64,000 nucleotides of DNA, from positions 3,410,001 through 3,474,000 of the forward strand of contig CP085834.1 of the NCBI GenBank assembly GCA_020809705.1. Reading direction: 5' to 3'. Made by a program: the position numbers and the translations under genes. Below are positions 50,301 to 60,262 of the stretch, piece after piece. Numbering within the stretch: position 1 is the stretch's first letter; the number at the start of each line of letters is the position of its first letter. The notes beneath the pieces were generated by a model. That model did no database searches. It was not told where the DNA came from and saw only the letters and a list, made by a program, of their open reading frames with translations. This DNA is from Calonectria ilicicola (lineage: Eukaryota; Ascomycota; Sordariomycetes; Hypocreales; Nectriaceae).

Positions 50301-53300
50301 AGTAATTTCATAATTCTGTCCCCATCTTCAAAATTCTTAGTAATAGCCTCGATCATACCATCTGTAATTGGGATAGAATCCGCCAGTTGATCTAGGAGTG
50401 GCTAAATAACCTTTTTATTAGACCATTGAAGAAGCCATATTATGGCCTGATCCGTAATTACAGCACCATCCTGGAGCCGGTCGAGAAGTGGCCTGAATTT
50501 CTTTCTTGAATCTTCCCCGTGTCTTGCTGTCTCTATCATCCACCAGGTGATCTGGGCATTGTTCTCCAGATGGTTGAGCATAGACTCCATAATGCCGGGG
50601 CCAAATGCAAAGGATTGTGTGGCTCGTAATAGCGATTGCTCCGTAATTTGAACCTAGTCCTTCTTCCGGTCGAGAAGAAGTTCCATTATCGCACCCAAAT
50701 CGTTTTCACTTTCCATCACTGCGTTCACCATCTCATCCGTCACCATGAATCTATCTCCCAGCCAATCGAAGAGAAAGTCCATTGCTTTCTCATCAAGTGA
50801 CCTTGCACATTGAACCATAGCTTCTTCGGTAAAAGGAATTCCATTGCCAAACCTTTCAAGCAGAAGTCTAATGATCTTTAGTCCACTCTGTCGATTGCTC
50901 GCGGCCGCTTCCACGATATCTGATGTGATTGGAATCTTGTTCCCCATCCAGTCAAGAAGCAGTCGTATTATTTCGTACCCTTCACCATTATTTAGGGCTG
51001 CCGCTTTCATTATGTCTGTGGTGATTTGAAAGTTATCACCTTGTTGGTCTAACAGTAATTTCAAAAGAGCACTCCCATTCTCATCATTACCCATCGCGGC
51101 CATCACAATGCCCGTAGTGAAAGGGGTGTCCTTCCCCAGTCGATCGAAAAGTAATTTCATAATCTTCAATCCGCTTTGTCTGTTCCTCGCGGCTGTTTCT
51201 ACCGCGTCAACCGTGATCGGGAGGCCACCCCCGAGTCGTTCGAGGATTATTTCCATCATTTCATACCCGTCACTCTCATTCCCCGACACCTCATTGACTA
51301 CGTCCTCTGTTAATTCAATATCATTTGGCCTCCGGTCAAAAAGAAGCTTCAATATTGCAGTTCCATTTCCTGCCACAAGCTCCATAACAGGCGCAGTAAT
51401 GGGAACCCCACTCTCGGCGTTATCAAGAAGGAGCTCTAATATGGCTGTCCCATATTGTTTATTGCCAAGCACATATTCCATTACGTCCTCTGTAATTCTG
51501 AGAGCACTGAACTTCCAGGAGAGAAGCACTTGTAAGACCTCTTTTCCATATTTCTCATTCGCCATGGCGGCCAACATTATTTCCTCAGATATTTTGATCT
51601 CAGCTCCCCATTCATCAAGAACACTCGCTACTACATCTTCGCTGTAGTATTTTGCCATTTGAATAGCTGTGCTCTGTTGCATCAACATATCTTTTTTCTC
51701 TTGGCGCAAACCAAGTGCTATTATTTCTGTGCTGCGGGAATCCGAAACCATGGCCATCTTCTTCACATGGCTATTCCTTCTGCTCAAAAGTGTTCGCACC
51801 ACTGGTTCCTCAGTATTTCTATTCCAGTATCCTTGATTTAAAATAGCTTCCATTAGCTGGAGACCGTTTCCATATTTATCAAGAAGAAATGCCATTGCAT
51901 CTAGATCCAATGATGCCACTACTTCTTTAACGACTGCCATTTCAATCGGATTATCTGTGCGTCGTCGGTTGAGAAGAAGCATAATCAGCTGTTTTCCATT
52001 TGCACGGTTATACGATGCCTCATATACCATCTTACTTGTAAGTGGTACTTCCCCATTTGCAAATTCCAACAAGAATGTCAGGAATTCTTTATTGCGCGAT
52101 TGTAACACACGTATAATATTCTTTTCAGTCAGCTTCACACGCTGTTTTATCCCATTCACCAGCATACTCATCATTGTATAATCCCAGCCTTTCAAGTTGC
52201 TCTGATCCAGGTATACTGAGGCTAGATGAGCCATAGTTTCCAGTGTGTCAGGGTGTTCGGACCCTTGAAACCCCTTTCTCGCCTCAATCGCGGTTGAGAA
52301 TGCTGCGATTGCTTTTTTCCAATTTTTCTCTCGCTTGTATGTTAAGGCATAGAGATCTAGGCATGATAGAAGAATCGGATGATCGTCCACAAGAGTACCC
52401 GAGAAATCTCTAGCGGTCCGAAGTCTAGATCTTGCTTCACTATACACTCCTGCATCGTTTAATATTATGGCTGTGGCGTGTAGCCTCTTGGCATTATCTA
52501 GGCTTGCCCTTGAGAAATGTGGAAGTAGCTGGACGATTCCGCTTCGGTTAAGTGTTTGTTCTCTACTGTTCGGTGAATAAACCGCAGAACCAGTCCAATT
52601 CCAGATAAGTAGAAGTTCGTTGTCAAAACCGTCAGTTCCAGGAACTTTTAGTGTTTTGCTGTCGATTCTTGGATGTTCCTTCTGTGCATCCTGAAGAGGA
52701 GTGATTGCGATCATGATAACAACAAAATAGTCCTTCTCTGCTCTGATGAGTACCGGTTTAGAGGCACCCTTGAGAATGCAGACGATATCTTCCCTGTAAA
52801 TAGGCTTTGCTAGGGAGCGAAGTGTCCATCTGCTACCCCATCGGGCGCGAGACTGTAGCGCTGCAGATGTGTTGCTAAAGCTGATCTCCACCTCTTGACT
52901 GTCGTAACAATCTCCATTAGGCTCGACCGACACTACCTTTCCGACCACAATGCCCCGGCCTTGGATCAGTGCCATTTGCTCATCATGCCAAGTCTTCACA
53001 GACACAGAGTTTCCTAAGGCCATTTGAACAATTTGGTGCAAGAGATCGGACCATAGAAGCCGATAATTAGGGCGAAAAACAGGCTTTGCGGGATCAATAG
53101 AGCTCATCCCAAGCAAGGCATACAATTTGTCGTGCAGATAAGTGGCCTCACGAGTGTGATACATATCGATCAACTCTGGTAGAGATGTGTCACCCACCAA
53201 ATTCCCCTTGTATTCAGGCCGGAAGATGGCCCCACTGATCAGAAAGGTCACCGAACCGATCAGAGCTTGCAAACCAGGGTGTTCTTCATACGATAATCCA

Positions 53301-54150
53301 AGCTTGCTTAGGCCATGGCAAAATGCGTATCCATTTATTGTAGAATAACCACACATTATAAGAATACGTCCGGCGAGCGCGACCTCTTGGAGTACCTGAA
53401 AAGGTTAAGTTAGCATTCTTGGATGACCATAGAGCAGGGTGGTAAGTGTCCACGTACCCAAATACGTCGAAACCATGGTCGCTCGAGTAGCTTAAAAATA
53501 TGCGTTCTACTAACTTGAGGGCTTTTCATATATTTCGGCGTGTATGTAGGCGTACGAGCGGCACGTATATCCTGGAGTGCTTGGCCGCCGTTGTCCTCTT
53601 CTTCTCCAAGCCAAATGACAACGCGATTAGCATAGCCATATATAGTGCCCATGAACTGAATTTGACGCTCCTTTTCCTCTTCATTGCGCTGGTCGATACA
53701 AATTGCATCAACCCAAATGATGCGCGGAAAAGACTCATTTCGAAGATGAAGTAGTGCCTTGTATAGACTTTTTGTGACAGTGAAGAGTGCGTTGTTTATG
53801 TAAATATGCCCAGAGTCCCCTTAGGTCCCCCATACGTACGACAATGCCTCATATAAATCACCCCCCTTGTGTGGCTCTAACGCATAGTCGAAGAGTTCGC
53901 AATGGATAGCAGTATCTCTGTCTTCATTTGGAAGCAGTCGAATCAAACGCGTAACTTTCTCACCTTGTGGTAAGGGTAAGTAACAAAAAGGCTATGTGCG
54001 AGAGCAAAATTAGAAAAATTGAAGACAAGATGTGAATTAGAGAGCTCATACCTTGGACTCTCCAGAAATTGTACCCAACACATTTTTCAAAACTGCTGAG
54101 TCGCCCCGACGGTCTTCTTGGGCTTTACCATGAGACATTTCTTCGCTCAT
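47357..54150 (-). pseudogene. HET-domain/TPR/long repeat-array gene with five in-frame stops
   Basis: Exons 54150-54052, 53991-53458 and 53395-47357 form a single frame of 2,224 codons with correctly phased introns (60 and 62 nt). The HET domain (~60-250) shows YEALSYVWG, IIWVDAICIDQ, VVIWLGEEED, PWFRRIW and LQEVALAG, diagnostic of fungal heterokaryon-incompatibility proteins. A TPR-like part follows (~555-620, SEHPDTLETMAHLASVYLDQ), then roughly 45 units of ~33 residues of the ITEEVV-x-AAxN-xxGKEhhxhhhxxWG type (perhaps DUF7104) to the end. Stops: TAA 53821-53823, inside the HET domain just after the WG motif; TAG 50654-50656, 50402-50404 and 49781-49783; TGA 49643-49645. No frameshift occurs in 6.7 kb, so decay was by substitutions only. 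As read, only ~90 residues would be made from the first ATG. Several long antisense open frames in the repeat array are shadows. Confidence 0.88.
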
Positions 54151-56737
54151 ATTACTCTTCGTAACCAGTCTTTTCTCGTTCAGAGCTTCGCTCAGAGAAT
54201 GAAAAATGTAGCGGAGTTAGGCTTTGTTTCATGCGGTCAACGTTGTAGCTTGCTAACCATGAAGAATCAAACTCGATTGTGCGGGGTAAGACGTGACACG
54301 ACCTAGACTTAGACGGACCCACCTGGGAACTTGGTGAAGAGGCGAAATTATAGCTAAAAAAAAGAACTAAGAAAACGTGACTAAGCAATCACTCTCTCCA
54401 AACGCGCGCCAACTAACATGGGCTCATCTTGTCTATCGTTAAGTGGTGTTGGTGACAGACAAGCCATTGTAGGGCCATATCAATCGAATAGAGAGCTTGG
54501 AAAGCTGAGCTATTATTGAGTGTGATCAAAGTTTCTCTGTCGGAGAAAGCTAATATCAAGATGGTGTGTTATGGATTGTTTACAATTTCCTTTTCTGGTA
54601 CAAGATGCATGATGTTACGGCTTGGTTCACCGTACGTTACGGTCTCTCTTATTGGTTGTTATCCGCACCCGTAATTGCGAGCATCGCGATTATAGACTCA
54701 TCTTTTGGCCTGATCAGCTAACAGATGCAATGGGAAGTGTGGGTCGTCACAACAAGAGCTTGCTTAGAACTGTCCAACAATTATTGTACAGTACATGTAC
54801 AAGTTTGTTCAGCACTTTTATAATTGAACTGTCTCCAAATCAATAGATTTAATTAATCATTACTTATGATGATTTTTATTATTATTTGACTTGATATATT
54901 CAATCTATTTTATGAATATAAACCTGACAATGGCCCTGCTAAATACAACCCAAATCCAGCTACCCTATAAGAAGGTCTCACCTAGACCGTTATATGAAGT
55001 CTATGGGTTGATATGAGCCAGCAATCTTGATTATAAATGTACAATTCCTGATCTAGCTAAATTACGATTAACAAATTCGCTACATCATGTTCCATGTCCA
55101 TCCTTATCAACAAGGCACAGTTCCTGAGGTAAAATGGTGGGCCCAGCCTGTTCTTGGCAGGTGAGTAGATCTGCCAGAGTCAAACGGCAGTTTTAGTGTG
55201 CCTTTCAACTGGAATAAATGTGCGCTAGCAAGTGGTGCATGCCTCTTCAGGCAATTGATCCTCCGGTACGCGATCAACCGTGGGGAAATCTGGGGACCTC
55301 TTGGCGCGGTTAATTAATCTGCAATATAGCAGATGATCGTCCAGGTGGCCGGGCCTACCAAAGGGTCTCGGCCTTGGCTCTGGCTCCTGTGGCCATTGTT
55401 TTATCTTGGTGTTTCTGATGTCGCTTTGATAATTGCAGGAGAGATTTAAGAGGAGATTGGTTTGAACACGGGCCAAGAGGAGAGAGAGTGGTGGGAATAT
55501 TCCGCAATGTTTATCCGGACAGAGGCTAAAACGGGATTCCCGGCTGTTCATGGCTTGGAAGCCATGTCATTGTCAGGTCTGGGCGAAACATATCGGATCA
55601 CGATATACATAAACAAGGTGAGACTCATATCAGATAACAGGTCTACCCTCCCCATCGTTATGCGTCATCAGTCGAAGCCATCTCGTCGCCATTCGTTTGT
55701 TTTGGCCCACTTCTTGTCCTGCGGAATCAAGTACCGATCCGCGTCTCCTACAGGCGGAAGAATTCCCTCGGTTCTGCATTGACAGTTGTCCAGGCCCAGT
55801 GCGCGCCCCACGAGATCTCCCAACCATTGGCCCAAACGCTTTACAGACGATCGTGTCACTCCACTCCCCGGCTGAACCCTGACGTCCTGCTGGGAAATCA
55901 GCACAGGAAATGTGGCCACTCGGCTAGAGCCTAACTGTAATTGGAGGGGGGAGACGTGGATCCGCCCCGTTGCAGTTAGGCTACGGCCGGGATAATTATA
56001 CTTTAGGCTCCGTATTCATTAATTTGATGGTGAAATGAGGAGTCCTTTAGCGCCAGGGCATGTCCACTCGACTTGGCCCGAGCCGTCCGGCTCAGTTTCC
56101 TGAAACATGGCTGTGGATTGCGCATCCCCGAGATCAAGTGGCATGGCGGGTATGACGGCAGTGCTTATGCCAAGATGTCGATGGGAAGCATGGCTTGCTT
56201 GTCGATGGGCTTGAAGGTGAGTTGCGTTGGGAAAGATGCGTGATGAAAAGTGTTGAATGGTCGGTCAGCCCGAGGTAGGATTGTTTGAGATAGATTTGAA
56301 TGGTGTGATGGATCATAAAGTAGTACAAGCGCATTACATGTGAAAAAGAGACCAAAAAAAAAGAAGAAAAAAAAAAGCACAGGTTCAACAGCGGCATTTT
56401 CAAGCATTTAACAATTGATATAAGAAAAAGAAAGGAAAAAATGTCAAACATGGTTTACTGTAGCATCAATGCATTGATCGCCATTTCGGAGCATTTTTCT
56501 GACTTGTAGGCACTCGCCAAGTTTTACGCACGGCCATCTTGCCCGGCTCGCGTGGGTCACAGCCTCGAAGCCAACATTGTTTCAAGGGGCGACACACGCA
56601 GGCTTGGCAAATGGCACAATCTTAAAAAAATCGACGTCGCCCAGCTTCTTCACTCACGTTGGGTTGGGTTGGTTCTCTCCATTACCACTTACACCACGAA
56701 AGAACAAAAAAAAAACACAAACCAAAACACACCCAAG
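54151..56737. other. Long intergenic region without a supported gene
   Basis: 2.6 kb. The part from 54600 to 55130 is AT-rich and empty. From 55200 to 55950 the base composition is more gene-like and short frames occur on both strands, but none has an ATG plus a recognisable domain. A perfect 10-bp inverted repeat (AGCCTAACTG at 55928-55937, complement at 55973-55982) lies inside. A-rich runs occur near 56350-56380. The last ~100 bp should be the promoter of the next gene. Confidence 0.45.
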
Positions 56738-57751
56738 ATGCCCCTCAACGACGAACAGGTCGTCTTCGTCAAGCAGCGCATCGAGAGGACGCCCCAGGCC
56801 GACCTGCGCTTCCTCGGCAACGTGCTCGTAGTCGCCCTACACGATGCGCGGGGGAATCGCAAGCCTGAGCCACAGGATGTCATCGACAGAGTAAGCGTCA
56901 CGACGATCCATGCAAGGCGTGTCTGACACTGGATTTAGCTCATCTCGCCTGATGCCTATTTGCCGTTCGATCCCACTGGGTTAGTTGTCTTAACCATAAC
57001 TTTTAGGCTTGAGCTAACCAAGGTGTGTGTGTGCAAAAGACCGGCAGACAGCAAGTGGACCGCCGTGTTTGGGCTGCGAACCACAATCAAGCTCGATTGG
57101 GCGCCATTGAACGAGCTCTACTTTGAAAACCCGCCAACCAGCCATAAGGGTGCGGTCACCAATACCCTGGGTACTACTGACGCCTTCATCTTCGTCTATG
57201 AGGACACGGATCGTGACGGCTTTGAGGCCATTGCCCAGGTCAACGCAAAGATCAATGGCCACCTCAATGCGCCTCAGCCCGTAGAAGTACCACAGACCGA
57301 GGCACCTCAGTCATGGACCAAGAGGGTCGGAACCGGCATGGTTCGTCGCCTGTCGCTAAAGCGCCGCGGAAGCACCCGCAGAGATAGAGAAAGGTCCGCC
57401 AGCCAGCCAACGCCACCTAGACTCGCTACTCACCCGGAGGTGGCACCTATCCCGGAATCGACTATCCCAGAGTTTCCCACGCCGCCTGCTTTCCGCCCGC
57501 CGCCAGGAGTCGATGCGGGCCCTATCCCCAAATTCGTCATCGCCAACTGCCGCACTAAGGGCGAGCCCGTCGTTGCCCGTGAGGAGGGAGAGGCGCTTGC
57601 TCAGGCCATCGGAGCCGATTTCTACTGCATTTCGACCGACAAGTTGAAATGGGGCGATCGCGATGTCTTGCACCACGTTGGCCAGCACCTCATGTTCCGA
57701 CGAATCTGCGGCAAGCTCGCATCGAAAGAGTGGCCAGACAGGTTTCTTTAA
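56738..57751 (+). CDS. Degenerate small-GTPase-like protein
   Basis: 321 residues from exons 56738-56890 and 56939-57751 (intron 48 nt). The C-terminal part, PKFVIANCRTKGEPVVAREE followed by GEALAQAIGADFYCISTDK, matches the NKxD-to-SAK region of Ras-family GTPases (switch from GNKxDL to ANCRTKG, SAK to STDK). The N-terminal half has no P-loop GxxxxGK(S/T), so nucleotide binding is doubtful. A basic S/P-rich insert (~185-250; KRRGSTRRDRERSAS) separates the two halves. Start chosen at the ATG after an A-rich leader (CAAGATG). Some annotators may place another intron after DPTG; the only in-frame option is 27 nt, too short. Probably a fungal-specific GTPase-like scaffold; function unknown. Confidence 0.7.
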
Positions 57752-59027
57752 ACGGACCATGCACGATATCGCCATGGAAGGTTCTTTTTAGATCCACAAA
57801 CGTCCCGTCGAGAGAGGGATTCTTTACGCATTATGTTGTCGATATGTTCATCGACCTCGCACGACACGATGACGCGAGTAGAGCACGCGAGGCTAGTGGG
57901 GTTTGCGCACACAGTTGCTTGCGCCATGATACCCATTTGCCACGCCAACACTTGAAGACGGGAGTTTGGATAATGGCGTTTTCTCTGTTTTCATATGCCT
58001 GGGAGGATTTCAAAGATATATTTTGGTTTTAGGGAAAATTAGCGTCGAAAACAAAAACTCATTTCTTGCTCTCTCATCTTCATTTTGATCCTGATCCAAG
58101 TCCCCAATCAAATCCTCACGTGTCAACACTGCAATAATAATGTGAAACCCGTCAGAAAGGAAATTTGGAATCCCATGTCAGTCATCTTTTCTAGAATAAT
58201 TTGCAGTCTTGGCACACTCAGGGATTAATCGTTTCTGGAAGTTCAACTACCACATTCGTCACTCCCTGCTTCGATTCATTTGTGATATGTCCTTTAGGTA
58301 ACCGTGCACAAATTAAAAAGAACAAGGGAGCTTGTATATGACAGTCTATTATAGCCCCAATTAATTTTTGCAAGGTTGCAATAAAAATTAATTTGAAGCA
58401 TTTTATTAAAACTTAATATCGTCTACTAATGTTTCAACTAGAACTATATCAATGCGATCATTTTATAGTTAAAATGCTCGACTGTCCAATCAGAATCCAT
58501 TATGGCTTGATCGTTGTCCATGACGGGAGTAAATTGCATCCATGACTACCACACAATTTCTCCTATGGTGTTTAGCCCTCAGACTTAATTTTCCGTCCAT
58601 TAATTTAAGTATGGAATCATCTACCGATTCATAATACAATAAATCATATCATTCAAGACGCTATTATCATGCTGCACTCGCATTGCGTGATGGGGTGCGA
58701 GATTGTGTGCTTAGAGTCTTTCCCATTGTTAACACACCATCGTAGATTATTGCAACATCACCCGCATCTTGTCAGCCTCTAATCACCGGGAATTATCAAG
58801 CGATAAGAATTCCCATTACACGCCATGAAATAAGCAATATTTTTGCTGGTCGTAATCCCGAAATACATCCCACTTCGCACGCCATATCTGCCTCGTCCAA
58901 TGACCGTGTTGAAGGATGTAATCCGAATGCGACTTCGGTCATTTTCGGGTTCTATTGTTTCAATAATTAAAATGCTCGAGTCAATCGAGCCCGTGAATTT
59001 GACTTTTTCGCATTATCACAGTAAATC
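57752..59027. promoter_or_regulatory. AT-rich spacer upstream of the flavin monooxygenase
   Basis: 1.28 kb. It includes the 3' region of the GTPase-like gene and the promoter region of the next gene. Very AT-rich between 58300 and 58700; no discrete element recognised. Confidence 0.4.
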
Positions 59028-60218
59028 ATGACTTCTTTCTCGGTCAGAGACGGTGGGCCAGAGCTCAAAGGCCCTTTTGACTTTGCAGATAGTCCGCTTA
59101 GCCAAGCAACACGTCAACCACTACTACTGGGTCTCTTTTTAAGTCTGCAAGACATTAAAATTTCCACTCATCCCACAAGCAACAGCTGGACATTTGACTA
59201 CAATCTTGCCCTAGTTCAAAAGGCTGAAGAACTTGGTTTCGAACTTGCCTTTAGCCGCACGCAGTGGTTACCCAAAGGCGGGTATGATGGAGATGCCTCA
59301 TTAGATGCCTTTGTTGCGCTGGGGGCAATGACTGCTGCGACAAAGAAAATTATTCTGATATCAACGATGCATGTTCTATACGGGCCTCTGCATCCCCTCC
59401 ATATTGCAAAATACGGCGCCACGCTGGACCATATAGCCAAGGGTCGATGGGGAATAAATATCGTGACTGGTCATCGTGCTGTGGAGCATGAGATGTTTGG
59501 GCGACAACGAATTGAGCATGACAAGCGCTATAAAATGGCGGGGGAGCTATTTGATGTGATCCACAGTCTGTGGGGAGAGACCGAAAACCTGTCGTACAAG
59601 GGTCGCGTATCGCCTTGGCAGCTTGAAAACGCCTGGATAACTCCGAAACCCGAATATGGGCGCCCAGTGCTGGTCAATGCCACTGGATCCCCAGCTGGTA
59701 TCGAGTTTGCAGCTCGTTACTCGGACCTAATTTTCATCACATCTCCCGGAGGTTCTCATATTGACAGTGCTCTCGAGACTTTGCCTGATCATATCGCCGC
59801 CATCAGGGCTGCAGCCGACACTGCTGGTCGAAAAATCAAGGTCATCATCAACCCCATCATTGTTTCTCGCGACACTCCTGAAGAAGCTGAAAAGTACGCC
59901 CAGAGCATTTATGAAGGCAGCCTCGGCCAAAAAGGAAAAAAGAAATTTGGGAATGCAGCGGGTGTCTACGACAGCGATGCGCACGCTTGGAGGGGCCGCT
60001 TCGACCCTCGCAACAAGCAGGGCCTAAATATCGGTGGAAATATCGAAATTATCGGGTCGCCTCAGCAAGTGGTTGATCAACTCTCTGCACTGCATAAAAT
60101 CGGAATCGATGGCGTTCAGTTGAATTTCTATGATTTTGCACCGGATCTAGAATATTTCGGGGAGAAGATTTTGCCACTACTTAAAGAAGCAGGGCTTCGT
60201 GTAGATGGACGAATTTAG
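59028..60218 (+). CDS. Luciferase-family flavin monooxygenase (SfnG/RutA/SsuD-like)
   Basis: 396 residues, intronless. A FMNH2-dependent two-component monooxygenase of the bacterial luciferase-like superfamily, close in pattern to dimethylsulfone (SfnG), alkanesulfonate (SsuD) and pyrimidine (RutA) monooxygenases. Family marks: ALVQKAEELGFELAF (~63), STMHVLYGPLHPLHIAKYGA (~103), IAKGRWGINIVTGHRAVEHE (~128), MFGRQRIEHDKRYKMAGELF and a C-terminal IGSPQQVVDQL followed by GIDGVQLNF. The TIM-barrel order is complete. Such enzymes release sulfite from organosulfonates or cleave sulfones, and some open heterocycles. The lack of introns in a region where nearly all genes are split suggests transfer from bacteria, though related genes are widespread in ascomycetes. 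It converges with the next gene, 44 bp from its stop. Confidence 0.92.
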   Translation: MTSFSVRDGGPELKGPFDFADSPLSQATRQPLLLGLFLSLQDIKISTHPTSNSWTFDYNLALVQKAEELGFELAFSRTQWLPKGGYDGDASLDAFVALGAMTAATKKIILISTMHVLYGPLHPLHIAKYGATLDHIAKGRWGINIVTGHRAVEHEMFGRQRIEHDKRYKMAGELFDVIHSLWGETENLSYKGRVSPWQLENAWITPKPEYGRPVLVNATGSPAGIEFAARYSDLIFITSPGGSHIDSALETLPDHIAAIRAAADTAGRKIKVIINPIIVSRDTPEEAEKYAQSIYEGSLGQKGKKKFGNAAGVYDSDAHAWRGRFDPRNKQGLNIGGNIEIIGSPQQVVDQLSALHKIGIDGVQLNFYDFAPDLEYFGEKILPLLKEAGLRVDGRI

Positions 60219-60262
60219 CTCAGCCTCATCCAAAGACATCATATTTGACACTGCTTATAATA

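Noticed and set aside
49643..53823. Stop-codon reassignment or programmed read-through to explain the five stops
   Set aside because: Both TAA/TAG and TGA are involved, and neighbouring intact genes use these codons as normal terminators.
49643..53823. Repeat-induced point mutation (RIP) as the cause of the stops
   Set aside because: The ancestral codons cannot be read with confidence, the gene is not unusually AT-rich, and several stops do not need a CpA-to-TpA change. Not excluded, but not supported.
55225..55919. Several 60-110 codon frames on both strands
   Set aside because: No ATG with a recognisable domain and no splice pattern that links them into a gene.
56980..57006. Third intron in the GTPase-like gene (GTTAG...TTTTAG)
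   Set aside because: Only 27 nt, below the functional minimum for fungal introns; the frame is open without it.
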